From the NCBI RefSeq assembly GCF_003399445.1, contig NZ_QUQO01000001.1, positions 1,051,001 through 1,115,000 on the forward strand: DNA of 64,000 bases, given 5' to 3'. A program made the position numbers and the translations under genes. Positions 8,855 to 17,951 of the stretch are shown here, one piece after another (the stretch's first letter is position 1; each line of letters starts with the position of its first letter). The notes beneath the pieces are model-generated. The model did not search any database, was not told the DNA's origin, and saw nothing but the letters and a program-made list of their open reading frames with translations. This stretch comes from Parvularcula marina. Lineage in GTDB: Bacteria; Pseudomonadota; Alphaproteobacteria; Caulobacterales; Parvularculaceae.

Positions 8855-9328
8855 ATGGAAAAGTTCCCGATGACCGTTGCTGGCTTCCAGAAGCTTGAGG
8901 CTGACCTCAAGCACCTGAAGACCGTTGAGCGACCGGCTGTCATCCAGGCCATCTCCGAAGCCCGTGAACATGGCGACCTTTCGGAAAACGCGGAATATCA
9001 CGCGGCCAAGGAACGCCAGAGCATGATCGAAGGCCAGATCCTCGAATTCGAGGACAAGCACTCCCGTGCCCAGGTCATCGACATTGCTACGCTGTCTGGC
9101 CCGGAAGTGAAATTCGGCGCGACCGTCACCCTCATCGATGAGGATACCGAGGAAGAGAAGCGCTATCAGATCGTTGGCGATCTCGAAGCCGACCTCAAAG
9201 ACGGCAAGATCTCGATCTCCTCGCCCATCGCCCGTGCCCTGATCGGCAAGGAAGAAGGCGATTCGGTCGAAGTGGCGGCCCCCGGCGGCAGCCACGTCTA
9301 TGAGATCGAAAAGGTCGAATACAAATAA
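8855..9328 (+). CDS. greA: Transcription elongation factor GreA
   Basis: A 157-residue protein with the N-terminal coiled coil ([21 protein letters not shown]). Its tip carries the acidic pair used to stimulate RNA polymerase cleavage ([14 protein letters not shown]). The FKBP-like C-terminal domain ends [20 protein letters not shown]. It rescues backtracked polymerase. The start at 8855 gives the usual alphaproteobacterial N-terminus MEKxPMT and usual length; an ATG at 8846 would add three residues. GAGAAG lies upstream. It follows carB by 87 bp and ends before a strong bidirectional terminator. Confidence 0.95.
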   Translation: MEKFPMTVAGFQKLEADLKHLKTVERPAVIQAISEAREHGDLSENAEYHAAKERQSMIEGQILEFEDKHSRAQVIDIATLSGPEVKFGATVTLIDEDTEEEKRYQIVGDLEADLKDGKISISSPIARALIGKEEGDSVEVAAPGGSHVYEIEKVEYK

Positions 9329-9354
9329 TTCGTCCCGACCCTGAGGACAAAAAG

Positions 9355-9388
9355 AAAGGCCATCCGTTTCCGGATGGCCTTTTTGTTT
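9355..9388. terminator. Bidirectional Rho-independent terminator (greA / M3 peptidase)
   Basis: A perfect 12-bp stem AAAGGCCATCCG/CGGATGGCCTTT closes a TTTC loop. TTTTTG follows on the plus strand, and CTTTCTTTTTG follows on the minus strand. It lies between the convergent ends of greA and the M3 peptidase gene and can serve both. Confidence 0.92.
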
Positions 9389-9406
9389 GGTGGGTGGCGC
9401 TGAGGC

Positions 9407-11614
9407 TTAGTCCTCAGAGCCGTCCGGGAAACCGCGCTGGCGCATCAGCGCACCAACATCGACATCCTTGCCGCGGAAGGCGCGATAGCCATCAACTGGG
9501 TCGACCGTGTCACCGACCGACAGGATGTGGTCGATGAAACGCTGGGCGACGCCCTTGTCGAACGGGCTGCCCGCTTCCTCGAAGGCTTCCCATGCATCCG
9601 CGCTGAATGTGTCAGCCCAGAGATAGGAGTAATAGCCAGCGGCATAGCCTTCGCCCGAGAAGACGTGCGCGAATTGCGGCGTCCGGTGACGCATCGGCAG
9701 CTCATCGGGCATGCCAAGCTCTGCAAGCGTCTCACGCTCGAAGGCGTCCGGGTCGACATTGCTCGCATCCTCAAGCGTATGCAGCTTCATGTCGATCAGC
9801 GCGCTTGCCAGATATTCCGTGGTCGCAAAGCCTTCATTGAAGGTGCCGGCCTTTTTGATCTTGGCAAGGAGTTCTTGCGGCATCGGCTCGCCCGTATCGA
9901 CGTGGAGCGCGAAGCGTTCGAGGATTTCCGTCGTGCCCAGCCAGTTCTCGTGAACCTGGCTTGGGAATTCGACATAGTCGCGCGGCACGGATGTGCCTGA
10001 CTGGCTAGGATAGACCACATCGGAATTCAGCCCGTGAAGGGCGTGACCGAATTCGTGGAACAGGGTCTCTGCATCATCCCAGGAGATGAGGACCGGCTCG
10101 CCCTCTGCGCCCTTGATGAAGTTCGAGTTGTTCGAGACGATAGTCGTGACCGGCGTACCGTCCAGCTTCTGCTGGGTCCGGTAGGAGGTCATCCAAGCAC
10201 CGGAGCGCTTGCCGGCCCGCGCGTAAGGGTCGAAATACCAAAGGCCCTGATGCTCGCCATTGCGGGTGACTTCCCAGACCCGAACATCGGTGTGGAAGAC
10301 CGGCACGTCATCAACCTGTTTGAAGTCGAGATTGTAGAGCTCTTTTGCCATCCAGAACATCCCCTCACGGAGGTTCTCAAGCTGGAGATACTGTTTCACT
10401 TCATCGGCATCGAGGTCATATTTCGCCTTGCGGACTTTCTCCGCATAATAGCGGTAATCCCACGGCGCGATCGTGATATCGGCGCCCTCTTCATCAGCCA
10501 CCGCCTGCATGTCGGCGACTTCTTCTTCAACGCGGGCAATTGCCGCCGGCCAGACCCGCATCATCAGATCCATGGCGCGCTCAGGCGTTTTTGCGACCTG
10601 CTTCTCGATCGCGCGGGCGGCAAAATTGTCATAGCCCTGAAGATGTGAGCGCTCTTCGCGCAGCTTCAGGATTTCAGCGATGATCGCATTGTTGTCGTAT
10701 TCATCGCCATTGTCGCCGCGATCATAATAGGTCCGCCAGACTTCTTCGCGCAGCTCGCGATTATCCGAATAGGTCAGGAACGGATCCATAGAGGAGCGGG
10801 TGTTGAGGATGGCATATTCGCCTTCCCGGCCTTTGCCTGCCGCCGCGCTTGCTGCTGCATCGACGATACTGTCAGGCAGGCCGCCAAGCTGGTCTTCGGT
10901 GAGCCAGGTCACATAGGCTTCTTCATCATGCAGAAGGTTCTGGCTGAACTTCGTGTAGAGTTTCGAGAGCCGGTCATCGAGATCAGCGATCTTCTCTTTG
11001 GTCTCTTCATCAAGTGCTGCGCCCGAACGCGCAAAATTGGTGTAGTAGTCCCAGACAAGGCGTTGCTCGGGGCCGGTCAGCGCTTCGAGAGCGGCCTTGT
11101 CTTCCCAGATAGCTTCGATCCGTTTGAAGAGCTTTTCATTCTGGATGATGTCATTCTGATATTCAGAGAACAGTGGATCGATCCGGGTCTCGATTTCCTG
11201 GAATTCAGGGGTCGAGAGATTGCCGCCCCACAGGAAGTAGTAGGTCGCCGCGCGGTCGAGAGCGCCGCCGCCCTTCTCCATGGCGATGATCGTGTTCTCG
11301 AAAGTCGGGGCTTCTGGATTGTTCGCGATAGCTTCGATCTCATCGAGGCTCGCTGCCATCGCCGCTTTGATCCCCGGCTCGAAGTCCGCAACCGTGACCT
11401 TGTCGAAGGCCGGCACGCCGCCATAGGGACCTTCATATGGGGCGGTGATGATGTTCATCTCGCCTGTCTCCGTCATTTCTGCATCTGCTGTCATTGTTTC
11501 GGCCGAGGCTTCCGTCTCGGTCATGGTGTCGGCGTCATCCTTGCCGCCGCAGGCAGCCAGCGAGAGGCTGAGGGCAGCAAGGCTTGCGCCCATCAGGGTA
11601 GGTCGAATGCGCAT
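9407..11614 (-). CDS. M3-family metallopeptidase lipoprotein (peptidyl-dipeptidase Dcp/oligopeptidase A-like)
   Basis: A 735-residue protein. The start MRIRPTLMGASLAALSLSLAACGG is a signal peptide with lipobox LAAC, then an acidic/Thr-rich linker. The mature part is an M3 thermolysin-like peptidase. It has the zinc motif HEFGHALHGL (His520-Glu521-xx-His524) and downstream NEGFATTEYL with the third ligand region. The ending SYLWADTFSADAWEAF is typical. It should cleave dipeptides or short peptides in the periplasm. The ATG at 11614 has AGGA seven bases upstream; longer frames lack this. A terminator follows the gene. Confidence 0.9.
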   Translation of the reverse strand: MRIRPTLMGASLAALSLSLAACGGKDDADTMTETEASAETMTADAEMTETGEMNIITAPYEGPYGGVPAFDKVTVADFEPGIKAAMAASLDEIEAIANNPEAPTFENTIIAMEKGGGALDRAATYYFLWGGNLSTPEFQEIETRIDPLFSEYQNDIIQNEKLFKRIEAIWEDKAALEALTGPEQRLVWDYYTNFARSGAALDEETKEKIADLDDRLSKLYTKFSQNLLHDEEAYVTWLTEDQLGGLPDSIVDAAASAAAGKGREGEYAILNTRSSMDPFLTYSDNRELREEVWRTYYDRGDNGDEYDNNAIIAEILKLREERSHLQGYDNFAARAIEKQVAKTPERAMDLMMRVWPAAIARVEEEVADMQAVADEEGADITIAPWDYRYYAEKVRKAKYDLDADEVKQYLQLENLREGMFWMAKELYNLDFKQVDDVPVFHTDVRVWEVTRNGEHQGLWYFDPYARAGKRSGAWMTSYRTQQKLDGTPVTTIVSNNSNFIKGAEGEPVLISWDDAETLFHEFGHALHGLNSDVVYPSQSGTSVPRDYVEFPSQVHENWLGTTEILERFALHVDTGEPMPQELLAKIKKAGTFNEGFATTEYLASALIDMKLHTLEDASNVDPDAFERETLAELGMPDELPMRHRTPQFAHVFSGEGYAAGYYSYLWADTFSADAWEAFEEAGSPFDKGVAQRFIDHILSVGDTVDPVDGYRAFRGKDVDVGALMRQRGFPDGSED

Positions 11615-11695
11615 GAAGATTTCCTTATTCGTATTTGTCATCTGGTCTGACGAGTTCTGTAAGGCGCGAGCGCCATCAGGCAAACTGGCCAAAGA

Positions 11696-12211
11696 TTAAT
11701 CCTGCTTCAGTTTTCCAAGGACATCAAAGGGCGAAATCCGCTCACCGGCTTTCGGATCAACTTGCGGTTCGGCGCCTTCCTTCCGCGGGTGCGGATCCAT
11801 GGCGAGGAAAAGCTGCTCGAGCAGCACGGTGCCTAGATCCAGCTTTCCGCCCTCAATCGGTTCCGGGGCATCAAGGTCCGCCTCCATTTCCTCGGGCAGG
11901 TCACCGGTGGGCAGCTCATCGGTGAAGGTCTCAAGGAAATCCTCCTCGATTTCTTCGGTCAGCTCTTCAAGGCTGACGACACAAGAGCGCGTCAGCGTGG
12001 CCGAAAGATGGCCTTCAACCGTGATCAGTTTGCCGCGACGGATGGCTGTCGCCTCGCCTGACAGCGCCTGAACTCCGGGCATGCCCAGAAAAGCGGCAAG
12101 GCTTTCGCGGTCAGCCTCGCTGGCTGTGAATTTGCGGCGCTCCGGCACATCGCCGATCTGGGCGACGTCGAGGGCTGCGGAAAAGCTTTCAAGGACAGGC
12201 AGGTCACTCAT
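11696..12211 (-). CDS. yceD: DUF177/YceD family protein
   Basis: A 171-residue acidic protein with the DUF177 core: an N-terminal half ending GHLSATLTRSCVVSLEELTEEIEEDF and the C-terminal PFDVLGKLK. In bacteria and plastids this family is needed for 23S rRNA accumulation; in many genomes it precedes rpmF or plsX. Here it overlaps the upstream chaperone gene by four bases, so the two form an operon. An M3 peptidase lies downstream instead of rpmF or plsX. Confidence 0.88.
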   Translation of the reverse strand: MSDLPVLESFSAALDVAQIGDVPERRKFTASEADRESLAAFLGMPGVQALSGEATAIRRGKLITVEGHLSATLTRSCVVSLEELTEEIEEDFLETFTDELPTGDLPEEMEADLDAPEPIEGGKLDLGTVLLEQLFLAMDPHPRKEGAEPQVDPKAGERISPFDVLGKLKQD

Positions 12212-12771
12212 GATGTCGATCCTTCTTGGGCGGCGGGAAAGCGGATCTCTCCGGCCAAAAGGGCTGTTTCGTCGCCCTCTTCGGATTTGGCGGCCCGGCG
12301 GAAATAATCAGCCAATGCCGGGGCCTGCGGCGCGGCCTCGTCCCCATAGATATTGCGGCCGACGGCCTGGGTCAGCTCGTCCTCGACTTCCGAGATCAGT
12401 GCCGCCCGATAGGCTTTGGCCCGGCCATAGAACATCTCGGCCAGGACGCGCACTCGCTTGCCGACTCGGGTGTCCCCGACCCCCATTTCGCGAAGGCTGG
12501 CATCGAGGTTGGAGACCATGACATCGAACAGCGCTTGTCCGAACTGGCCCTTGGGATCATGCGGTCGGATCCGTTCCAGCACAGCAATCACATGCAGGGA
12601 CAGGATATCGAATCGTCCCTCCACCGTGTCCGGCACGGCATAGGCGGTATAGAAGACCGGCTGGCGGGACGCGGCCGCGATCTCGGGATAAAGCGCCTCT
12701 GCTGCCACCCTCTGTTGCGGGGGTTTCAGGCCCAGTAGCCCGGGCACGGCGCTTAAAACTTTGAGAATCAT
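12208..12771 (-). CDS. Ubiquinol-cytochrome c chaperone family protein (CBP3/UQCC1-like)
   Basis: A 187-residue protein. The central YTAYAVPDTVEGRFDILSLH, then ALFDVMVSNLDASLREMGVGD and VRVLAEMFYGRAKAY, are hallmarks of the CBP3 family. In mitochondria it binds newly made cytochrome b during bc1 complex assembly. Bacterial members are presumed to assist the same complex. The ATG at 12771 is chosen; a GTG at 12819 would add 16 residues and neither has a strong ribosome site. It is followed with a 4-bp overlap by yceD and is divergent from bamE, a layout common in alphaproteobacteria. Confidence 0.87.
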   Translation of the reverse strand: MILKVLSAVPGLLGLKPPQQRVAAEALYPEIAAASRQPVFYTAYAVPDTVEGRFDILSLHVIAVLERIRPHDPKGQFGQALFDVMVSNLDASLREMGVGDTRVGKRVRVLAEMFYGRAKAYRAALISEVEDELTQAVGRNIYGDEAAPQAPALADYFRRAAKSEEGDETALLAGEIRFPAAQEGSTS

Positions 12772-12916
12772 GGGTTGAGTGCTCGCTTGCGGGTTGCCTT
12801 GCTCCGGGAGGTCTGCCACCGAAGAGCGCTGGCAGTGGCCGGGCTCTTGGGGTAATCCCTAGGGAGATACCAAGCAAATCGGCCCGTCCGTAGTGAATAT
12901 CAAGGGAGAACCGCCC

Positions 12917-13366
12917 ATGCGGCTCGCGCTCGTACTTTCCGCCCTCCTGCTCTCGACCGCCTGCGTGTCGATTCGTGACACGCATGGCTATGCGATTGAG
13001 CGAGGCGAAACGGAACTGACGGCCCTCGAAGGGATCGACACCAAGGAATCAGTGCTGGCCCGTTTCGGTGAGCCTTCGGTTCGCCCGTCCATGTCGGATG
13101 ATGTCTGGTACTACATCAGCACGACGACGAACTCCCGCGCCTTCTACCAGACCGAGACGACCTCTCGGGACATCATCGTCTTTGCCTTCAATGAAGACGG
13201 CACGGTCGCCGATGTTCTCGAATTCGATCTTGAGGACGGCCAGCAGGTCGCAATCAATGATCGGGTAACCCGGACGCGCGGCAAGGAGCTTTCCTTCCTT
13301 GAGCAGCTGATCGGCGGTGTCGGTAAAGGCGCCGGCGCGGTCGACCCGGATAACGCGCCGCAATAA
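12917..13366 (+). CDS. bamE: Outer membrane assembly lipoprotein BamE (SmpA/OmlA)
   Basis: A 149-residue protein. The signal MRLALVLSALLLSTAC ends at the lipidated Cys16. The conserved SmpA segment follows: LEGIDTKESVLARFGEPSV, then DDVWYYISTTT and DVLEFDLEDGQQV. BamE is a non-essential part of the BAM complex that inserts beta-barrel proteins. GGGAGAA precedes the ATG by about seven bases. The C-terminus is Gly/Asp/Pro rich. Confidence 0.88.
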   Translation: MRLALVLSALLLSTACVSIRDTHGYAIERGETELTALEGIDTKESVLARFGEPSVRPSMSDDVWYYISTTTNSRAFYQTETTSRDIIVFAFNEDGTVADVLEFDLEDGQQVAINDRVTRTRGKELSFLEQLIGGVGKGAGAVDPDNAPQ

Positions 13367-13392
13367 GCGAGCGGCGCGCCTCCCCCTTCTAG

Positions 13393-13433
13393 ATAAAATA
13401 AGAGCCGCTCCGGCGGGGCAACCGAAGCGGCTC
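13393..13433 (-). terminator. Probable terminator of the DUF2852 gene
   Basis: An 8-bp stem GAGCCGCT/AGCGGCTC with a 16-base loop. On the minus strand it is followed by TTATTTTAT, giving a T-rich tail; the plus strand has none. It lies 66 bp after the DUF2852 stop codon. Confidence 0.6.
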
Positions 13434-13498
13434 AGGAGATCGCAACCTTCTCACTCTATGGGCAGTGGGCGGTCGCTTGTCAGGCGCATCGGGCGCCT

Positions 13499-13945
13499 TC
13501 AGGCAGCGGGAGTATCGCCGCCAGCCGGTCGGGTGTTCCGGTTATTCCGGAACGACTCGAACTCGTCACGGTCGCGCGCCCGGCGCAGCTCCCGCACATA
13601 TTCATCGAACTCCTTGCGAGCCTCATCGAGCTTGCGGCGCTCTTCATTGAGGCGGTCGAGTTCGGCATCACGCCATTCATCGAAGGCGGCATTGCCGGTA
13701 GAGCCGGATTTCGGGCCCCAATTGGCCTGGTCAAACGCTTTGTTCACGGACGATTTAGCGCGTCCCCAGTTGGAAAAATCCACTCCCAGCTCCTTGCCGT
13801 ATAGCATGTATGCGATCATCGCGAGGCCAAAGACCCAGAGGCCTGTGGCGAAGAAAAAGATCATCAGTGCCAAGTTGACTGGCGTCCATGCTGGGCGCAG
13901 CTGATGGGAAAAATTCTTCCCGTTGAATACTTTTGCATCATCCAC
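13499..13945 (-). CDS. DUF2852 membrane protein
   Basis: A 148-residue protein. A WTPVNLALMIFFFATGLWVFGLAMIAYMLYG block of about 30 residues (roughly 20-50) makes one or two membrane passes. A hydrophilic C-terminal part follows, predicted coiled coil (residues ~85-125), dense in Glu, Arg and Asp, with FDEWRDAELDRLNEERRKL. This is the DUF2852 pattern, seen almost only in alphaproteobacteria and without known function. The cytoplasmic coiled coil suggests protein contacts. Confidence 0.82.
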   Translation of the reverse strand: MDDAKVFNGKNFSHQLRPAWTPVNLALMIFFFATGLWVFGLAMIAYMLYGKELGVDFSNWGRAKSSVNKAFDQANWGPKSGSTGNAAFDEWRDAELDRLNEERRKLDEARKEFDEYVRELRRARDRDEFESFRNNRNTRPAGGDTPAA

Positions 13946-14028
13946 TTCAAAGGGCCTCCTTCACAGCTCCCGGCGATGAGAAGTCATCGCGTCCTGCTCA
14001 ATAGAGGTGGGGTGGCGCCTTTAAGCTT

Positions 14029-14514
14029 TCAAGAAGTTTCTTGTCGTTTTTCGATAATCACCGGGGTGAAGCGGCGATGCGCTTCGTCAATGAAAGCCCC
14101 GGAAAGCCGCATGAAAGCTTTGTCGATAAGCTGCGTTGCGAGGGTCTGCATGAGGATGTTTCTGAACTCGAACTCGATACAGAAATCGATCCGGCAGCCC
14201 TCCACATGAGGCTCGAAACGCCACTCATTAATCAGCGATTTGAGGGGACCTTTGACATAAGCGACATTGATCGTGCCCGCCTCGCGGTCGAGCGTCACCT
14301 CTGAGCGGAAGCTCTCGCGGAACATCTTGTATTTGACGACCATGTCGGCGGTCAGCGAGCCCGTGCCATCCTCAACATCGCGATTGCGGACGCGCAGCGC
14401 CTCGATCCAGGGGATGAAGCGCGGATAGTCCTCCACATCGGCGACCAGATCGAACATCTGCTGCGGCGTGAACGGGACAATCGTGGTTTCTTGATGCGAA
14501 CCCATGGGAGGCAT
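14029..14514 (-). CDS. Type II toxin/START-like protein, COQ10/RatA family
   Basis: A 161-residue SRPBCC protein. PQQMFDLVADVEDYPRFIPW, then GSLTADMVVKYKMFRESFRSEV, RFEPHVEGCRIDFCIEFEFRN and LIDKAFMRLSGAFIDEAHRR are all diagnostic. In mitochondria and alphaproteobacteria COQ10 binds ubiquinone and supports respiration; the E. coli homologue RatA was reported to block 70S formation. The lipid-binding role is more likely here. The ATG at 14514 is used, with another at 14505; neither has a clear ribosome site. Confidence 0.85.
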   Translation of the reverse strand: MPPMGSHQETTIVPFTPQQMFDLVADVEDYPRFIPWIEALRVRNRDVEDGTGSLTADMVVKYKMFRESFRSEVTLDREAGTINVAYVKGPLKSLINEWRFEPHVEGCRIDFCIEFEFRNILMQTLATQLIDKAFMRLSGAFIDEAHRRFTPVIIEKRQETS

Positions 14515-14587
14515 GTGCGCTTTCCGGCGCCGGGGTGCAAGCGACAGACTGGCGCGGCCAAGGCCAATTGCCCGTCTGTCGTCCCTT

Positions 14588-15847
14588 TTATGAGCGGCGG
14601 AAGAACAGCGCCCGCGCCCCAAAGATGACGAGAAGCAGGATGATCCCCGCCCCTGCTAGCGCCGGGACGACCGCGCTCCTCAGCGCTTTATCCGTAGAGA
14701 GAACATCTGGCACTCCTGTCTGCCACAGCACCCACTCTCCTCCGATTTCGCTCGCCAAACGCGGATGACCGGTGACCAGCACAATGATAGCGTCGCGGGT
14801 TTCGGGATTGATGCGGATCGTCACATTCGTTGCCGGATCATTCGCGCCGTCATGACCAAAGACGAAATCCTCGCCATTGCGGGTCGGTGCATAAAGGATC
14901 GTCCCGAGCCCCCAGATCGGCGCGCCCAGCACGAAGGCCTCAGGCTTACGCATCTCTTCGAGCGCATCTGGCGATAGAGGGAAACCGCGGCGTTCTCTCA
15001 TCGTCCCTTTGACAAGATGCGAGAGATCCCTCGCCGAACTCGACAGCCCCGTTGCCGCAGCAGATGCAAACTGCACATGCGGCAGCTCATTTCCTTCGGC
15101 ATCATAATTCGCTGAAGCATGAGGTACATCACCGAGGAAATCATAGGTCGAGACTTCCATGCCAAGCGGCACGAAGAAACGCTGGGCGATATAATCCGCA
15201 TACGCTTCGCCTGTCACTTCTTCGATCAGAAGCTCGAGGATGAGATAGCCGCCGCCGGAATAGGCAAAGACGCCCGGTTCCTGACCGACGGCGATGCGGA
15301 CATCTTCCCCTCTGGAAGCACGAGGATGCGCCAAGCTTTCCTCAAGCCGCGGGATCGTCTCTTCTGCCGTATACTCACCAAAGCCGAGACCATCGGTCAG
15401 CCCGGAAGTGTGGCTGAGAAGACGGCGGACCGTTACCTGATCGTTGTCAAACTCGCCTTCCGGCAGTGTCCAACGGGTCAGGTAATCGGAAACCGGCGCA
15501 TCAAGATCGACGAGACCATCCTCAACCAGCGTCATGATCGCCATGGCGGCCATCCATTTGGAGAAAGAGGCAGTCGGGAAAACCGTCATGTCGTCGATAT
15601 CGCGAGCCTCATCAGCAAAGACCGAACCTGCGGTCTCGCCATCCTCGATCAGGATGAGAGCGGCATTTCCTTTGCTCTCTTCGTCGATCATCTGGGACGC
15701 GACAGCGAGGAAGCCATCCGCATCCCCTTCCGGCGCAACAGGTTTCATCCACCATCCGAAAAGACAGACGAATCCGGCAAAGCCAACCCACAAGGCCATC
15801 AGAAGAATGGCGGCCAATCCGACAAGCGTAACTTTGAGAAATTTCAC
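14588..15847 (-). CDS. Membrane-anchored serine hydrolase (class C beta-lactamase/PBP-like)
   Basis: About 419 residues. There is one N-terminal membrane segment (VTLVGLAAILLMALWVGFAGF) and one C-terminal segment (AVVPALAGAGIILLLVIFGA) with a basic tail, so the catalytic domain lies in the periplasm. The active site has SFSK (SxxK, Ser94), YSG (Tyr196) and a late HDG motif (FGHDGAN) in place of KTG. The family covers D-aminopeptidases, esterases and carboxypeptidases; the true substrate is unknown. A GTG at 15847 follows GGAA at good spacing and is taken as the start; a TTG at 15859 is the alternative. Confidence 0.83.
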   Translation of the reverse strand: MKFLKVTLVGLAAILLMALWVGFAGFVCLFGWWMKPVAPEGDADGFLAVASQMIDEESKGNAALILIEDGETAGSVFADEARDIDDMTVFPTASFSKWMAAMAIMTLVEDGLVDLDAPVSDYLTRWTLPEGEFDNDQVTVRRLLSHTSGLTDGLGFGEYTAEETIPRLEESLAHPRASRGEDVRIAVGQEPGVFAYSGGGYLILELLIEEVTGEAYADYIAQRFFVPLGMEVSTYDFLGDVPHASANYDAEGNELPHVQFASAAATGLSSSARDLSHLVKGTMRERRGFPLSPDALEEMRKPEAFVLGAPIWGLGTILYAPTRNGEDFVFGHDGANDPATNVTIRINPETRDAIIVLVTGHPRLASEIGGEWVLWQTGVPDVLSTDKALRSAVVPALAGAGIILLLVIFGARALFFRRS

Positions 15848-15946
15848 AGCACGTTCCAACTCAGCGATCGGTTGGAGGTAGGTCCCTCACCCGTCTGGTC
15901 AAGCCAGAAACGGACGTCCGACCGCAATTCCGGTGAGCGGTCGCGT

Positions 15947-16276
15947 TTATTCGGCGGGCGTCCGCTTATCTTCCAGCATCGCCCGTCCGTGTTTTTCCAT
16001 CTTTCCCTGAAGAGCTTCGGCCATCCCGGCGAGCAAGGCCGGCAGGACGACGACGATCCGGACATGATTGGGGAAGACATCAAGTTCGCCCGTGATCCGC
16101 TGGCCCATCCCCTTGGCGGTGAAGTTCAGCCGGTCGCCTTCCCAGGCCCGCTCGAATTTGACGCCCATGCCGCCCGCGATCGACTGTTCGAGATCGCCAA
16201 AACGCTCCTCGATGCGCGCCTTGGCGCCTTCGATCCCGTGATCATGCTCAATAGTGACGGTGACGGGACAGGCCAT
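15947..16276 (-). CDS. Polyhydroxyalkanoic acid system family protein
   Basis: A 109-residue protein. MACPVTVTIEHDHGIEGAKARIEERF, then LNFTAKGMGQRITGELDVFPNHV and LPALLAGMAEALQGKM, are typical of the family (PF09650-like), often annotated beside PHA genes though here no PHA gene is near. Function is unknown. GGAG lies eight bases before the ATG. Confidence 0.78.
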   Translation of the reverse strand: MACPVTVTIEHDHGIEGAKARIEERFGDLEQSIAGGMGVKFERAWEGDRLNFTAKGMGQRITGELDVFPNHVRIVVVLPALLAGMAEALQGKMEKHGRAMLEDKRTPAE

Positions 16277-16337
16277 GGCGCTTCTCCTTTTATCCTTGCC
16301 CGAAGAGATAGGAAGCCTGCCCCCAGACCGAAAGCCG

Positions 16338-16754
16338 CTACTGCTCCTGCGGCACCCAGGGATCAAAAGTGCCGAAGGACCACAAATGCCCTTCGGGGTC
16401 GCGGGCCAGATATTCGCGGCTGCCATATTCCGTATCGGCGAGTTCGCGCAGAATCTCCGCCCCGCCCTCTTTGGCCTTCGCGTAATGCGCATCGATGTCT
16501 TCGACGACGACATAAGCGCTCTGGTTGACGGGCTGTCCCAAGACCGCGGGTTTCACCAACTGACCGTAATCATCATCAAGCGCAGGTCCGAACATGATCA
16601 TCCCGTCACCAAGAGTCATCTGCACGTGGACCGGGGCGCCGTCAGGACCATCATAAGACGCGTGTAGATTGAAGCCGAACGCCTCCCCCAGCCAGTCAAT
16701 CATCTTCTGCGGATCACGATAACGCATTCCGGGAATGATTCTGGAGCCACTCAT
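16338..16754 (-). CDS. VOC superfamily protein, PhnB/3-demethylubiquinone-like subtype
   Basis: A 138-residue protein. SRIIPGMRYRDPQKMIDWLGEAFGF begins the domain, HVQMTLGDGMIMFGPA follows, and ARDPEGHLWSFGTFDPW forms the last strand. This is the group often named VOC family or PhnB-like, related to glyoxalase and bleomycin-binding proteins; enzyme activity is not established. The ATG at 16754 follows GAGAGA. It is unrelated in sequence to the VOC protein near 2.4 kb. Confidence 0.8.
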   Translation of the reverse strand: MSGSRIIPGMRYRDPQKMIDWLGEAFGFNLHASYDGPDGAPVHVQMTLGDGMIMFGPALDDDYGQLVKPAVLGQPVNQSAYVVVEDIDAHYAKAKEGGAEILRELADTEYGSREYLARDPEGHLWSFGTFDPWVPQEQ

Positions 16755-16878
16755 CGATTTTCTCTCTGCTTGCATCTGTCCCGCCGATCCTGCGCCGGAG
16801 AAGGTCTGATTGCACCCTTGAACCACAGCGCCGGAACGGCCAGTTTCCGGCTCTGATTCTGATAGACCAAGGGTTCCC

Positions 16879-17841
16879 ATGTCCGACACGCTCCACACCA
16901 AGCTCCTCATCATCGGTTCCGGCCCGGCGGGCTACACCGCAGCCATCTATGCCGCCCGCGCCATGCTGGAGCCGGTCATTGTGCATGGCCTGCAACCCGG
17001 CGGTCAGCTGACCATCACCACCGATGTCGAGAACTATCCGGGCTTTGCCGATGTCATTCAGGGCCCGTGGCTGATGGAGCAGATGAAGGCACAGGCCGAA
17101 CATGTCGGCACAAAGATGATCTCCGACATCATCACCGAAGTCGATTTCGAGACTCGTCCCTTCAAGGCGGTCGGCGATTCAGGCACCGTCTACACCGCCG
17201 ATGCGGTCGTGATCGCAACCGGCGCGCAGGCCAAATGGATCGGGCTGCCCTCCGAGCAGAAATTCCAGGGCTTTGGCGTGTCGGCCTGTGCGACCTGTGA
17301 CGGGTTTTTCTACCGCAACAAGGTCGTGGCCGTGATCGGCGGCGGCAATACGGCCGTTGAGGAAGCCCTGTTCCTCACCAATTTTGCCTCGAAAGTGATC
17401 CTGATCCACCGCCGCGAAGAGCTGCGGGCGGAGCGTATCCTGCAGAACCGCCTCCTCAATCACGAGAAGGTCGAAGTCATGTGGAACCGCCAGCTAGACG
17501 AAGTGATGGGCTCGGAAGACCCGCTGGGGGTCGAGAAGATCCGGCTTGCCTCGACCGTCGGCGAAGAGCCGGTCGAAATCGACGTGCACGGCCTTTTTGT
17601 TGCCATTGGCCACGCGCCCGCGACCGAGATCTTCCGCGGCAAGGTCGAGATGAAGGATAATGGCTATATCCTCACCGCGCCCGATTCGACGGCCACGAAC
17701 ATTCCCGGCGTCTATGCGGCGGGGGATGTGACCGACGAGACCTATCGTCAGGCCGTGACAGCGGCGGGCATGGGCTGCATGGCCGCGCTCGAAGCCGAGA
17801 AATTCCTTGCCGGGATGGAAGTCGCCGAAGCTGCAGAATAG
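16879..17841 (+). CDS. trxB: Thioredoxin-disulfide reductase
   Basis: A 320-residue flavoenzyme of normal length that passes electrons from NADPH through FAD to thioredoxin. The FAD site [16 protein letters not shown] lies at 13-28. The redox-active pair is Cys137-Ala-Thr-Cys140 in [10 protein letters not shown]. The NADPH site [10 protein letters not shown] is at 154-163, and the C-terminal GVYAAGDV motif contacts FAD. The gene is followed by a repeat element and faces surE convergently. Confidence 0.97.
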   Translation: MSDTLHTKLLIIGSGPAGYTAAIYAARAMLEPVIVHGLQPGGQLTITTDVENYPGFADVIQGPWLMEQMKAQAEHVGTKMISDIITEVDFETRPFKAVGDSGTVYTADAVVIATGAQAKWIGLPSEQKFQGFGVSACATCDGFFYRNKVVAVIGGGNTAVEEALFLTNFASKVILIHRREELRAERILQNRLLNHEKVEVMWNRQLDEVMGSEDPLGVEKIRLASTVGEEPVEIDVHGLFVAIGHAPATEIFRGKVEMKDNGYILTAPDSTATNIPGVYAAGDVTDETYRQAVTAAGMGCMAALEAEKFLAGMEVAEAAE

Positions 17842-17850
17842 GCCATCTTT

Positions 17851-17940
17851 TCCTCCCCCTTGCGGGGAGGTGCCGAGCATTAGCGATGCGGAGGCGGATA
17901 CCCCATCGACCCTTCGGGCCACTTCCCCCACTGGGGGAAG
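17851..17940. repeat. Palindromic intergenic repeat, possible bidirectional terminator
   Basis: Two hairpins: CCTCCCC/GGGGAGG at 17852-17870 and CTTCCCCC/GGGGGAAG at 17922-17940. The middle reads TGCCGAGCATTAGCGATGCGG and CGACCCTTCGGGCCA. The layout is that of a repeat type frequent between convergent genes in alphaproteobacteria. Only one copy is in the window, so its repeat nature is recalled rather than shown. It may end both trxB and surE transcripts. Confidence 0.6.
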
Positions 17941-17951
17941 ATGAGCGGGCC

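Noticed and set aside
15119-16528. Long plus-strand frame (469 aa) over the serine hydrolase and PHA-system genes
   Set aside because: It crosses several well-supported minus-strand genes and has no recognisable domain. High GC produces such open frames.
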